NCBI RefSeq assembly: GCF_000787815.1
Contig: NZ_BBPO01000003.1
Location: forward strand, 97,262 to 151,644
Direction: 5' to 3'
Length of the DNA stretch: 54,383 nt
DNA from: Streptacidiphilus neutrinimicus
GTDB lineage: Bacteria; Actinomycetota; Actinomycetes; Streptomycetales; Streptomycetaceae
The position numbers were made by a program, and so were the translations under genes. Below, piece by piece: positions 37,935 through 45,684 of the stretch. The notes beneath the pieces are model-generated. The model ran no database searches and had not been told where the DNA came from. It was given only the letters and a program-made list of their open reading frames with translations. Positions within the stretch are counted from its first letter, which is position 1; each line of letters begins with the position of its first letter.

Positions 37935-39428
37935 TCAGTTGCCCAACCAAGCCCCCAGGCCCGTGTGGGCCTGCTCCGTGCTCGGGTTCTCCGCGGCCCA
38001 GGCGACGTAGCCGTCGGGGCGGACGAGGACCCACTCGGAGGTGAGGCTCGGGGCGGTGGCGGTCACCACGCGGTCGGACCAGTCGGCGGGAAGGCCCTCG
38101 CCGGAGGAGGTCCCCTCCGGTCCGACGAGGACGAAGCGGCCCTCCCGCAGGGCCTCGTACAGGCGGGTCGGGGCCTTGCCGTCGGCGTCGGAGCCCGGGT
38201 CCGCGAGGTCGATGTCCGCGGCGCGGTCGCCGACGAGGCGGTGGGAGCCTGCGGGGGCCTGGTCGCGGTAGGAGACGGAGATGCCGGAGACCTCCATGCC
38301 GCCGCGCCGCGCCAGCGGCGCGAGGTGGGAGCCGAGGGCCTTGGCCAGCCCGCGAGCCAGCCGCAGCGGGGCGGTCTGGCCGATCGAGAGCCGCAGCAGG
38401 CCGCCCGACGTCCGCAGGACCTGCGCGCCGACGGGGTGCCGCTCGGCCTGATAGCTGTCGAGCAGGCCGGGCGCGGCCCAGCCGCGCACCGCGGCGACCA
38501 GCTTCCAGCCGAGGTTCGCCGCGTCCTGCAGTCCGGTGTTCATGCCCTGGCCGCCGGCGGGGGAGTGGCAGTGCGCCGCGTCGCCGGCGAGGAAGACCCG
38601 GCCGACCCGGTAGCGGGTGGCCTGCCGTTCGTCGCTGTGGAAGCGCGAGGTCCAGCGGGGGTCGTGCAGCCCGTGGTCCCTGTCCAGGACCGATGTCACC
38701 AGCCGGCTCATCGCCTCGAAGTCGACGGGCGCGGAGTCGGGGAGCTGTTCGGCGTGGTCCCAGGCGATGACGCGGTACCAGCCGTCGCCGTAGGGGGCCA
38801 TGAAGGCGAAGCCCTGCTTGTTCGCGCCGACGGCCAGCACGTCCTCGGGCGGGGTGTCCAGCCTGACGTCGGCCAGCATCACCGAGGAGATCGCGGACTC
38901 GCCCGGGTAGTCGACGCCGAGCAGTCGTCGGACGGTGCTGCGCACCCCGTCGCTGCCGACGGCGTACGCCGCCCGGAGGGTGACGGTCTCGCCGTCGACG
39001 AGGGCGTCCACCTCGACGGCGTCGGCGTCCTGGCGCAGGTCGGTGACCTCGGCGCCGCGCAGCAGGGTCGCCCCGGCGCCGAGCGCCCGGCGCAGCAGCA
39101 CCCGCTCGGTCTGGTACTGAGGCGTGATCAGCAGCTCGGGGAAGCGGCTCGGCAGCGTGCTCATGTCGACGTGCACCGCGCCGAAGATGCTCAGGTCGGA
39201 CAGGCGCGCGCCGGTCTGCAGCAACTCGTCGGCGACGCCGCGGGCATCGAGCTCCTCCAGCGTGCGGGCGTGGACGGCGAAGGCACGGGTGAGCTTCGAC
39301 TCCTCGGTGCGCTTCTCCAGCAGGGCGACCCGCAGTCCCGCGGCGGCCACGTCGCCGGCCAGCAGCAGGCCGGTCGGTCCGGCGCCGACGACCAGGACGT
39401 CGTAGTCACGGTTCTGAGTGGTGTTCAT
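37935..39428 (-). CDS. FAD-dependent aromatic monooxygenase (PheA/TfdB type)
   Basis: A 497-residue class A flavin hydroxylase. The ADP site is VLVVGAGPTGLLLAGD (G15, G17, G20), a DG-type motif is AVGSDGVRSTVRRLLG, and GRVFLAGDAAHCHSPAGGQGMNTG near residue 285 binds the FAD ribityl chain. The C-terminal ~110 residues (to VLVRPDGYVAWAAENP) are the thioredoxin-like domain of polyketide and phenol hydroxylases. Relatives include antibiotic-inactivating hydroxylases, but no specificity can be claimed. A 24-base palindrome sits in its promoter spacer, so a MarR- or TetR-type repressor encoded elsewhere probably controls it. Confidence 0.92.
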   Translation of the reverse strand: MNTTQNRDYDVLVVGAGPTGLLLAGDVAAAGLRVALLEKRTEESKLTRAFAVHARTLEELDARGVADELLQTGARLSDLSIFGAVHVDMSTLPSRFPELLITPQYQTERVLLRRALGAGATLLRGAEVTDLRQDADAVEVDALVDGETVTLRAAYAVGSDGVRSTVRRLLGVDYPGESAISSVMLADVRLDTPPEDVLAVGANKQGFAFMAPYGDGWYRVIAWDHAEQLPDSAPVDFEAMSRLVTSVLDRDHGLHDPRWTSRFHSDERQATRYRVGRVFLAGDAAHCHSPAGGQGMNTGLQDAANLGWKLVAAVRGWAAPGLLDSYQAERHPVGAQVLRTSGGLLRLSIGQTAPLRLARGLAKALGSHLAPLARRGGMEVSGISVSYRDQAPAGSHRLVGDRAADIDLADPGSDADGKAPTRLYEALREGRFVLVGPEGTSSGEGLPADWSDRVVTATAPSLTSEWVLVRPDGYVAWAAENPSTEQAHTGLGAWLGN

Positions 39429-39491
39429 CGTCGTGCTCCCCCATCGCTCGGTGACGGCCCTGGGGCGTGCGACCTACCCCATGTCTCGAAG

Positions 39492-39520
39492 GTAATTCAT
39501 CACCTGATGAATTACAAGTA
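39492..39520 (-). promoter_or_regulatory. Palindromic operator within the monooxygenase promoter
   Basis: GTAATTCATC (39492-39501) and its exact complement GATGAATTAC (39506-39515) flank four bases. Read leftward, TTGTAA (complement of 39515-39520), a 17-base spacer and a TACCTT hexamer make a promoter, and the palindrome fills the spacer. This geometry fits repression by a MarR/TetR/PadR-type dimer. Confidence 0.7.
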
Positions 39521-39720
39521 CCCGAGCCCGCTCGAGGACGCGTCGCGCCCGACTCGCGGCGGGAGGTTGCAATCCGGAGGCCGCTGGGTAAAGGGGACTG
39601 GAACGTATGCCGATGGCGACGCAAGATCGTCCATCGCAGACCGCACCTCCGGTCAGGGCAAACCCGGGCGCACTCCCCTCGCTGTCGCGCGGCCGGGCTC
39701 ACGAGAAAGGGAGGAAGCGC

Positions 39721-40233
39721 GTGGGCATGAGCGTGACCACCTCGGTAGCCACCGAGGACGACGCCGAGCGGATCCTGAAGTTGCAGTTCCTCTGCTACCA
39801 GGGCGAGGCGGAGCTCTACGGTGACTGGGCCATCGACCCGCTGACGCAGACGCTGGAGAGCCTGCGCGCGGAGCTGAAGGAGCACCATGTGCTCGTCGCC
39901 CGTCTGGGCGACGAGGTCGTCGGCAGCGTGCGCGGCTGGGTCGACGCCGACGGGGTGGGCCGCATAGGGCGCCTGATGGTCCACCCCCGGATGCAGCGGC
40001 ACGGACTCGGCAGCCGGCTGCTCAGCGCGATGGAACGGCAGCTCGCCTCCGGGCCGCGGCCGCTCACCGGCTACCGGCTCTTCACCGGCCACCGCAGCGT
40101 CGGGAACCTGCGCCTCTACCAGCGCCTCGGCTACCGCCAGACCCAGGTCGAGGAGATCAACACCAAGCTGAGCTTCATCGTGCTGGAGAAGCAGGTCGCC
40201 CAGCCGGCGGAGCAGTTGGCCGCCACCGCGTGA
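39721..40233 (+). CDS. GNAT family N-acetyltransferase
   Basis: A 170-residue acetyltransferase. The acetyl-CoA site is IGRLMVHPRMQRHGLGSRLL (R/Q-x-x-G-x-G/A form) near residues 80-100, followed by TGHRSVGNLRLYQRLGYRQT, the last GNAT motif. The start VTTSVATEDDAERILKLQFLCYQGEAELYG is the variable acceptor side. The GTG at 39721 has GGGAGGAAG ahead; an ATG two codons on would also work. It diverges from the monooxygenase gene. The acceptor could be an amino acid, peptide or drug. Confidence 0.88.
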   Translation: MGMSVTTSVATEDDAERILKLQFLCYQGEAELYGDWAIDPLTQTLESLRAELKEHHVLVARLGDEVVGSVRGWVDADGVGRIGRLMVHPRMQRHGLGSRLLSAMERQLASGPRPLTGYRLFTGHRSVGNLRLYQRLGYRQTQVEEINTKLSFIVLEKQVAQPAEQLAATA

Positions 40234-40392
40234 CGCGCGCCGCCCCGGGTTCTCCCCACGTCCCCGGGGCGGCACGACCCTGACCTGCCCGACGGCGTCG
40301 ACCAGCGATTTTTCGCGGAACGTCCACTGTTCGTCTCATTCTTCGGACAGCGATTTTGGGCGTTCCGCCGACCGTGTGTTTAGCTGGCTCCC

Positions 40393-40491
40393 ATGACGAC
40401 GACCACGCACACCCACATCACCGGCGCGATGCCGGCAGGTGGTCGTGGCATGCGCAGCATGATGCGCTGTTGTCGAATGTGCGGCTGCTGA
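40393..40491 (+). CDS. Met/Cys-rich leader peptide upstream of metNIQ
   Basis: A 32-codon ORF 119 bases before metN. It begins MTTTTHTH and ends in a cluster rich in Met and Cys, RGMRSMMRCCRMCGC: five methionines after the start and four cysteines in the last seven residues. There is no ribosome site; a TAGCTG/TTAGCT stretch at 40380-40386 is placed as a -10 for leaderless transcription from the ATG. Two GC hairpins follow before metN. Polycysteine leaderless leaders controlling sulfur genes are known in mycobacteria. By analogy this peptide probably senses charged Cys or Met tRNA. Attenuation here is inference. Confidence 0.72.
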   Translation: MTTTTHTHITGAMPAGGRGMRSMMRCCRMCGC

Positions 40492-40513
40492 GCCTTCCCG
40501 CCCAGCGCACGCC

Positions 40514-40592
40514 CCGCCCGTAGAGCTCCGCTCCGGGCGGCACCCGCACACCCCTCCCCGCGCGAACGACGCCGCACGGACGGCTTCGCGCG
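40514..40592 (+). promoter_or_regulatory. Two hairpins between the leader ORF and metN
   Basis: Hairpin 1 (40514-40540): CCGCCCG pairs with CGGGCGG and, inside, GAGC with GCTC around TCC, giving 11 bp with a two-base bulge. Hairpin 2 (40559-40592): CGCGCGAA pairs with TTCGCGCG, ending 18 bases before the metN GTG. Ribosome stalling on the leader could decide which hairpin forms, acting on transcription or on the metN ribosome site. Upstream, CAGCGATTTT is repeated at 40303 and 40348. Confidence 0.55.
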
Positions 40593-40610
40593 CCGACCCA
40601 CGGAAAAACT

Positions 40611-41594
40611 GTGATCACCACCTCTGACCTGCGTAAGGTCTACCCTGCCCAGGGCCGGGAGATCGCCGCACTCGACGGAGTCGACCTACACGTCCGCCAG
40701 GGCGAGGTCTACGGCGTCGTCGGCACCAGCGGCGCCGGCAAGTCCACCCTGATCCGCTGCGTGAACCTGCTGGAGCGGCCCACCTCCGGCAGCGTCAGCG
40801 TCGACGGGCGCGAGCTGACCGCGCTCTCGCCCGCCGAGCTGCGCGAGACCCGCCGCTCCATCGGCATGGTCTTCCAGCACTTCAACCTGCTCGCCCGCCG
40901 CACCGTCGCAGAGAACGTAGAACTGCCGCTTGAGATCACCGGACTGAGCCGCCGTCAGCGTGCCGCCAAAGCACGGGAGCTGCTGGACCTGGTCGGCCTC
41001 GCGGACAAGGCCAAGGCCTACCCGGCGCAGCTCTCCGGCGGCCAGAAGCAGCGCGTCGGCATCGCCCGCGCCCTGGCCGGCGACCCCAAGGTGCTGCTCT
41101 CGGACGAGGCCACCTCGGCGCTCGACCCGGAGACCACCCGCTCCATCCTCCAACTGCTGCGCGACCTCAACCGTCAGCTCGGCCTCACCGTGCTGCTCAT
41201 CACGCACGAGATGGACGTCATCAAGTCCGTCTGCGACTCCGCCGCGCTCATGCGGGGCGGCCGCGTCGTCGAGTCCGGCACGCTGCACGAGCTGCTGGAG
41301 CGGCCCGGCTCCGAACTGGCCCGCGAGCTCTTCCCGCTGGGCGAGGGCGAGCCCCTCCAGGGCAGCACCCTCCTCGACATCACCTTCCAGGGCGAGGCGA
41401 CGGCCCAGCCGTTCATCTCGCAGCTGGCCCGCACCTACAACGTCGACGTCAGCATCATCGGCGCCGCCGTCGAGACCCTGGGCGGCCGTCAGGTCGGCCG
41501 GCTGCGCGTCTCGCTGCCCGGCAGCTTCGACGAGAACGTCGTGCCGATCGGCTACCTGCGCGAGCAGGGCCTCCAGGTGGAGGTGGCTGCTTGA
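40611..41594 (+). CDS. metN: Methionine ABC transporter ATP-binding protein
   Basis: The ATPase of the MetNIQ methionine importer. In 327 residues: Walker A GTSGAGKST at 38-46, Q-loop FQHFNLLARRTVAENV, signature LSGGQKQR at 141-148, Walker B VLLSDEATSALD and switch His in LLITHEMDV. The last ~80 residues form the ACT-like NIL domain (FQGEATAQPFISQLARTYNVDVSIIGAAVE), where methionine binds and stops transport, which separates MetN from other importers. The GTG has only a weak GGAAAA ahead, in line with control by the leader. The stop overlaps the metI start. Confidence 0.95.
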   Translation: MITTSDLRKVYPAQGREIAALDGVDLHVRQGEVYGVVGTSGAGKSTLIRCVNLLERPTSGSVSVDGRELTALSPAELRETRRSIGMVFQHFNLLARRTVAENVELPLEITGLSRRQRAAKARELLDLVGLADKAKAYPAQLSGGQKQRVGIARALAGDPKVLLSDEATSALDPETTRSILQLLRDLNRQLGLTVLLITHEMDVIKSVCDSAALMRGGRVVESGTLHELLERPGSELARELFPLGEGEPLQGSTLLDITFQGEATAQPFISQLARTYNVDVSIIGAAVETLGGRQVGRLRVSLPGSFDENVVPIGYLREQGLQVEVAA

Positions 41595-42370
41595 TGGGCT
41601 GGAACGACATGCAGCCGCTGTTGGTGCAGGCCACCCAGGAGACCGCCTGGATGGTCGGCCTGGCCACCCTCGCCACCGTCCTGGTCGGCCTCCCGCTCGG
41701 CCTGCTGCTCGCGCTCACCCGGCGCGGCGGCCTGCTGCAGAACGCGGGCGCGAACAAGCTCGTCGGCACGGTCGTGAACGTCGGGCGGTCGCTGCCCTTC
41801 GTCATCCTGATCGTGGCGATCATCCCGTTCACCCGCTGGGTGACCGGCACCACGCTCGGTTGGCAGGCGGCGACCGTGCCGCTCGCCGTCGGCGCGATCC
41901 CGTTCTTCGCCCGGCTCGTGGAGACCGCCGTCGTCGACGTCGACGGCGGGCTCGTCGAGGCCGTGCAGGCCATGGGCGGCGGGACCTGGGCCGTCGTGCG
42001 CAAGGCGCTGCTGCCCGAGGCGCTGCCCGCGCTCGTCTCGGCGCTGACCACCACCGTGATCGCGCTGGTCGGCTACTCGGCGATGGCCGGCACGGTAGGC
42101 GGTGGCGGACTCGGCACGCTCGCCATCAACTACGGCTACATGCGCTTCGAGACCACCTTCATGTGGGTCATCGCCGCCGAACTGGTCGTCCTGGTGACGC
42201 TGGTTCAGCTGGCCGGCGAGGGCCTCGCCCGCAGCCTCGACCACAAGCGGCCCGCGGCCGCCTCCCGTTGGACGCTCCGCCGGAGCGTCCCCACCCGGAC
42301 TTCCGCCGCCCCCGAGGCCGCGGAGACCCCCGCGCGGGAACCGGAGCTCACCGGCTCCACCTCGCGCTGA
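41594..42370 (+). CDS. metI: Methionine ABC transporter permease
   Basis: The membrane subunit of the importer (258 aa), with five or six hydrophobic segments. WMVGLATLATVLVGLPLGLLLALT begins the membrane part, and the cytoplasmic EAA-type coupling loop is VDGGLVEAVQAMGGGTWAVVRKALLPEALPA. The family ends near GEGLARSLDHKR; beyond this lies a ~35-residue Pro/Ser/Arg tail that is extra. The ATG overlaps the metN stop; an adjacent TTG is possible. Two MetI and two MetN make the transporter. Confidence 0.94.
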   Translation: MGWNDMQPLLVQATQETAWMVGLATLATVLVGLPLGLLLALTRRGGLLQNAGANKLVGTVVNVGRSLPFVILIVAIIPFTRWVTGTTLGWQAATVPLAVGAIPFFARLVETAVVDVDGGLVEAVQAMGGGTWAVVRKALLPEALPALVSALTTTVIALVGYSAMAGTVGGGGLGTLAINYGYMRFETTFMWVIAAELVVLVTLVQLAGEGLARSLDHKRPAAASRWTLRRSVPTRTSAAPEAAETPAREPELTGSTSR

Positions 42371-42428
42371 ACACCGCACCACCCGATCCACCCGCACCAA
42401 GCACCACCAATAAGGAAGGGCACTTTTC

Positions 42429-43274
42429 GTGCGCACCTCCGTGAAGTTCACCACCACCGCCCTCGCCACCGGAGCGCTGGCGCTCACCCTCGCCGCCTGC
42501 GGCTCCTCCTCGACCTCGTCGAGCGGCGCCAGCAGGTCGAACGACGCGAGCAAGCCGCTGGTCGTCGTCGCGAGCCCCACCCCGCACGCGCAGATCCTCG
42601 AGTACATCCAGAAGAACCTGGCCGCCAAGGCCGGACTGAACCTCCAGGTCAAGGTCGTGACCGACTACGTCACGCCGAACCTCGCGGTCCAGGACGGCTC
42701 CGCCGACGCCAACTACTTCCAGCACCAGCCCTACCTGGACGACTTCAACAAGACCCATGGCACGAACATCGTGTCCGTCGAGGCCGTCCACCTGGAGCCG
42801 CTGGGTCTGTACTCGCAGAAGGTGAAGTCCGCCGCCGCGCTCGCCGACGGCGCCACCGTCGCCATCCCCAACGACGCCACCAACGAGGGCCGCGCGCTCC
42901 AACTGCTGGCCGCGAACGGGCTGCTCAAGCTGAAGAGCAGCGCGGGGACCACGGCGACCCCGGGCGACATCACGGACAACCCCAAGCACCTGAAGTTCCA
43001 GGAGATCGACGCGGCCCAGTTGCCGCGCACCCTCGGCGACGTCGACGCCGCCGTCATCAACGGCAACTACGCGATCGACGCCAAGCTGAACCCGAAGAAG
43101 GACGCGCTGCTGCTGGAGAAGGCGCAGGGCAACCCCTACGCCAACATCCTCGCCGTCAAGGACGGCGAGCAGAACGACCCGCGTGTGAAGAAGCTGGCCG
43201 AGCTGCTGCACACGCCGCAGGTCAAGCAGTACATCGAGGAGACCTTCTCGGGCTCGGTCATTCCGGCCTTCTGA
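42429..43274 (+). CDS. metQ: Methionine-binding lipoprotein
   Basis: The NlpA/MetQ substrate-binding lipoprotein (281 aa). A lipoprotein signal ends in LTLAAC with the lipid-bearing C24, then a Ser/Thr linker. PLVVVASPTPHAQILEYIQKNLA, VTDYVTPNLAVQDGSADANYFQHQPYLDDF and VAIPNDATNEGRALQLLAANG are the family ligand-site segments. It sits outside the membrane and feeds MetNI. The GTG has AAGGAAGG ahead, 58 bases after metI. A hairpin directly follows the stop. Confidence 0.95.
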   Translation: MRTSVKFTTTALATGALALTLAACGSSSTSSSGASRSNDASKPLVVVASPTPHAQILEYIQKNLAAKAGLNLQVKVVTDYVTPNLAVQDGSADANYFQHQPYLDDFNKTHGTNIVSVEAVHLEPLGLYSQKVKSAAALADGATVAIPNDATNEGRALQLLAANGLLKLKSSAGTTATPGDITDNPKHLKFQEIDAAQLPRTLGDVDAAVINGNYAIDAKLNPKKDALLLEKAQGNPYANILAVKDGEQNDPRVKKLAELLHTPQVKQYIEETFSGSVIPAF

Positions 43275-43298
43275 GGGAGCGAGTAGCCTCGTTCTCCC
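43275..43298 (+). terminator. Hairpin after metQ
   Basis: GGGAG-CGAG pairs with CTCG-TT-CTCCC around TAGC, a 9-bp stem with a two-base bulge, starting at the first base after the metQ stop. Confidence 0.55.
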
Positions 43299-43301
43299 AC
43301 A

Positions 43302-43349
43302 CGCCGTCACCTCCGCGTCCCGGCACGCCGCGGCAAAGAGGTGACGGCG
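43302..43349. promoter_or_regulatory. 12-bp inverted repeat before the second GNAT gene
   Basis: CGCCGTCACCTC (43302-43313) and GAGGTGACGGCG (43338-43349) are exact complements 24 bases apart, 27 bases before the next ATG. It could be an operator or a second terminator of metNIQ. Confidence 0.45.
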
Positions 43350-43376
43350 GCCCCCACCCTGGAGCATGATCGTTCC

Positions 43377-44003
43377 ATGAGCAGCAGCGATGCGGCGGCG
43401 GCGTCCGGGCCGAAGGGATGCGCGCCGGTCTTCCCGGAGATCACGATCAACACCGATCGCCTGGTGCTGCGCGCGTTCGATCCCGACGACGCCCCCGCGC
43501 TCGCCGAGATGATGAACGACGACATGGTCCACCAGTGGACCACCGCTCCCCATCCCTACGCCCTGCGCGACGCGCAGGCCTGGGTCCACACCCGCTCGCT
43601 GGGCGAGCGCGTCGCCGGTCGCGGCTTGGCGCTTGCCGCGGTGGAGTTCCTGACCCAGCGTCTGATCGGCACGGTGCGCCTGCGCGCGACGGACTGGCGC
43701 CTGCGCAGCACCGAGCTCCAGGTCGTCACGGCCCCCTGGGCCCGGGGCGAGGGCTACGCGGGCGAGATCGCCCACGCGGTGGCCCGCTGGCTCTTCGAGG
43801 ACCAGAAGTTCGAACGCCTGGAGCTCCGCACGGCGGCGGGCAACATCGCCGCCCAGCAGGTCGCCCAGAAGCTGGGCGCGATCAGCGAGGGCGTCCTTCG
43901 CAGCGCCTGGCTCGTCCGCGGCCCGGACGCGGAACACACCACCCGCTCCGACCTCATCATCTGGAGCCTCCTCCCGGAGGACCTCGACCCGATCTGGTCC
44001 TGA
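43377..44003 (+). CDS. GNAT family N-acetyltransferase, RimJ/RimL-like
   Basis: A 208-residue acetyltransferase of the RimJ/RimL group (Acetyltransf_3). ITINTDRLVLRAFDPDDAPALAEMMND is the typical opening, WARGEGYAGEIAHAVARWLFEDQKFERLELRTAAGNIAAQQVAQKLGAISEG carries the acetyl-CoA pyrophosphate loop and the N-x-A/S-Q family motif. These enzymes acetylate ribosomal protein N-termini or small molecules and drugs. The ATG at 43377 has GGAG rather far ahead; an in-frame GTG at 43341 lies inside the inverted repeat. It stands alone after metNIQ. Confidence 0.88.
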   Translation: MSSSDAAAASGPKGCAPVFPEITINTDRLVLRAFDPDDAPALAEMMNDDMVHQWTTAPHPYALRDAQAWVHTRSLGERVAGRGLALAAVEFLTQRLIGTVRLRATDWRLRSTELQVVTAPWARGEGYAGEIAHAVARWLFEDQKFERLELRTAAGNIAAQQVAQKLGAISEGVLRSAWLVRGPDAEHTTRSDLIIWSLLPEDLDPIWS

Positions 44004-44050
44004 AGATTCGGTCCTGCACTTTTCACTCCCGCGGCCAGGTGCACTGTCCC

Positions 44051-44071
44051 GGGGCGCGGGGAACCGCGCGA
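44051..44071. repeat. Interspersed GGGGCGCGGGGAAC element
   Basis: GGGGCGCGGGGAACCGCGCG and one further base, followed by AGAAACCACGG. The same core appears at 34891, inverted at 37904 and 50072, and degenerate at 49980. I recall this as a frequent intergenic sequence of streptomycetes. It opens the 463-base gene-free gap before cobL. Confidence 0.7.
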
Positions 44072-44130
44072 GAAACCACGGCGTGCGAATGACCCTGCGC
44101 GCTCGGCCTGCCAACTGCGTGGGTGGCTTG

Positions 44131-44330
44131 TCGCGCCCACGCGGCGGAGCCGCAGGTCGGATGAGCCCCGCGCCCCTGTCGACTGCAGCGACGTGCGGGA
44201 GTGGAGTCCCCCTGGTCGCGCCGACGCGGCGGAGCCGCAGGTCGGATGAGCCTCGCGCCCCTGTCGACTGCAGCGACGTGCGGGAGTGAAGTCCCCCTGG
44301 TCGCGCCCACGCGGCGGAGCCGCATCTCGG
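44131..44330. repeat. 85-bp tandem repeat, two copies and a partial third
   Basis: Copies begin at 44131, 44216 and 44301, an exact 85-base period with only a few substitutions; the third breaks off after about 24 bases. Each unit contains the palindrome GCGGCGGAGCCGC and a CCCCGCGCCCCTG or CTCGCGCCCCTG stretch. The head GCGGCGGAGCCGC also occurs at 31617. No start-to-stop frame of quality crosses it. A run of nine G follows at 44369-44377. Confidence 0.9.
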
Positions 44331-44466
44331 CGCAGTCCCGTTGACCCTGGCAGGGTGAAGCCCACTGCGGGGGGGGGTGCAACTGGCCCCCGTGATCCTT
44401 GGCGGCTAGCCTGTGCGAGGCCCGGGTGGAGGACGACGGTGGGGGACAAGGTGCGGAGCGACCGCC

Positions 44467-45684
44467 ATGGCTGACCGGGTGACCGTGATCGGCTGGGACG
44501 GCTCGCCGCTCGGCGACGCCGCGCGTGCCGCGCTGGACGCGGCCACCCTCGTTGCCGCGGGCAGCGTGCCCCTGCGGGCGCTCAGGCTCGCGCCCAGCGT
44601 CGAGCGGATGGCGCTCGGCAGCGTCGAGCTCGTTGCGAGGCGCATCGCCGAGCACCGCGGGACCGCCGTCGTCGTCACGGACGGGGACCCCGGATTCTTC
44701 GGTGTCGTGCGCACTCTGCGGCGGCCCGAGTACGGGTTGGAACTCGAGGTGCTGCCGGCCGTCTCCGCCGTCGCCGCGGCCTTCGCGCGGGCGGGGATGC
44801 CCTGGGACGACGCCCAGATCGTCTCCACCCACGGGCGCGGGCTCCGCCGCGCCGTCAACATCTGCCGGTCCCACCCGAAGGTCGCCGTGCTGACCGCGCC
44901 GGGCGCGGGGCCCTCCGAGCTCGCGCTCATGATGCGCGACGTGCACCGCACCTTCGTGATCTGCGAGTCCCTCGGCACGCCTGAGGAGAACGTCACCGTC
45001 CTCACCTCCGACCGGGTGCCCGACCACCTGTGGCGGGACCCGAACGTGGTGCTGGTGATCGGCGGCTCGGGCAACGGCGGGACGTTGCCGCCGTCGGGAT
45101 GGCTGGCCGGGCGGCCCGTCGACTTCCCCGGCAAGGCCGGACGCGGCTGGGCGCAGCCCGCCGAGCCGCCGTCGCCCGCGCCGGAACGACGGACGGCGGA
45201 ACTGCCCGCGCCCGTGGCGGCGCTGGCGCTGGCCCGGCTCGGGCCGCGGCCGGGCGATCTGGTGTGGGACGTCGGGGCCGGCGACGGCGCGCTCGCCGTG
45301 GACGTCGCGCGCTGCGGCGCGGCCGTCATAGCCGTGGATCAGGACCCCGACGCCTGCGCCCGACTGGACGTCAGCGCGCGCCGCGCGGGCGTGGAGGTGC
45401 AGACCGTGCTCGGCGCCGCGCCGGCGGTGCTCGCCGACCTGCCCGAGCCCGACGTCGTACTCGTGCGGCAGGGGGCCGCGGTGCTCCAGGCCTGCCTGAC
45501 CCGGCGACCGGAGCGGATCGTCGCCCTGCCGCGCACCACGACGGAGCTGGAGGAGGTTCGGCGCGCTTTCGCGCGGTCCGGATACCGCGCCGAAGGCAGC
45601 CTGCTGCAGTCCTCTTCGCTCGATGCGGAAGGCGAGTTGGGGGCTTCCGCGCCCCGGTGGGTGCTGTGGGGGGACCGCGCGTGA
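44467..45684 (+). CDS. cobL: Precorrin-6Y C5,15-methyltransferase (decarboxylating)
   Basis: A 405-residue fusion of CbiE and CbiT that methylates precorrin-6Y at C5 and C15 and removes the C12 acetate carboxyl in corrin ring synthesis. Residues ~1-205 are the CbiE tetrapyrrole methylase fold (VTVIGWDGSPL, VVVTDGDPGFFGVVRTL, VSAVAAAFARAGMPWDDAQIVSTHG). Residues ~230-405 are the CbiT SAM domain (LVWDVGAGDGALAVDVARCG). The ATG has GGAGCG ahead. Other cob genes are absent between here and the window edge except bluB-cobT and cysG, so the pathway genes are scattered. Confidence 0.94.
   Translation: MADRVTVIGWDGSPLGDAARAALDAATLVAAGSVPLRALRLAPSVERMALGSVELVARRIAEHRGTAVVVTDGDPGFFGVVRTLRRPEYGLELEVLPAVSAVAAAFARAGMPWDDAQIVSTHGRGLRRAVNICRSHPKVAVLTAPGAGPSELALMMRDVHRTFVICESLGTPEENVTVLTSDRVPDHLWRDPNVVLVIGGSGNGGTLPPSGWLAGRPVDFPGKAGRGWAQPAEPPSPAPERRTAELPAPVAALALARLGPRPGDLVWDVGAGDGALAVDVARCGAAVIAVDQDPDACARLDVSARRAGVEVQTVLGAAPAVLADLPEPDVVLVRQGAAVLQACLTRRPERIVALPRTTTELEEVRRAFARSGYRAEGSLLQSSSLDAEGELGASAPRWVLWGDRA

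Noticed and set aside
40611-40640. SAM riboswitch controlling metNIQ
   Set aside because: The leader upstream is accounted for by a Met/Cys-rich ORF and hairpins; no SAM-I, SAM-II or SAM-IV core was recognised by eye.
44131-44330. CRISPR array
   Set aside because: The repeat is 85 bases with no spacers between copies, so it is a plain tandem repeat; no cas genes are near.
44004-44466. Cobalamin riboswitch before cobL
   Set aside because: The gap consists of repeats; I could not find the conserved B12-box or the GCCACTG-type core. A covariance-model scan would be decisive.
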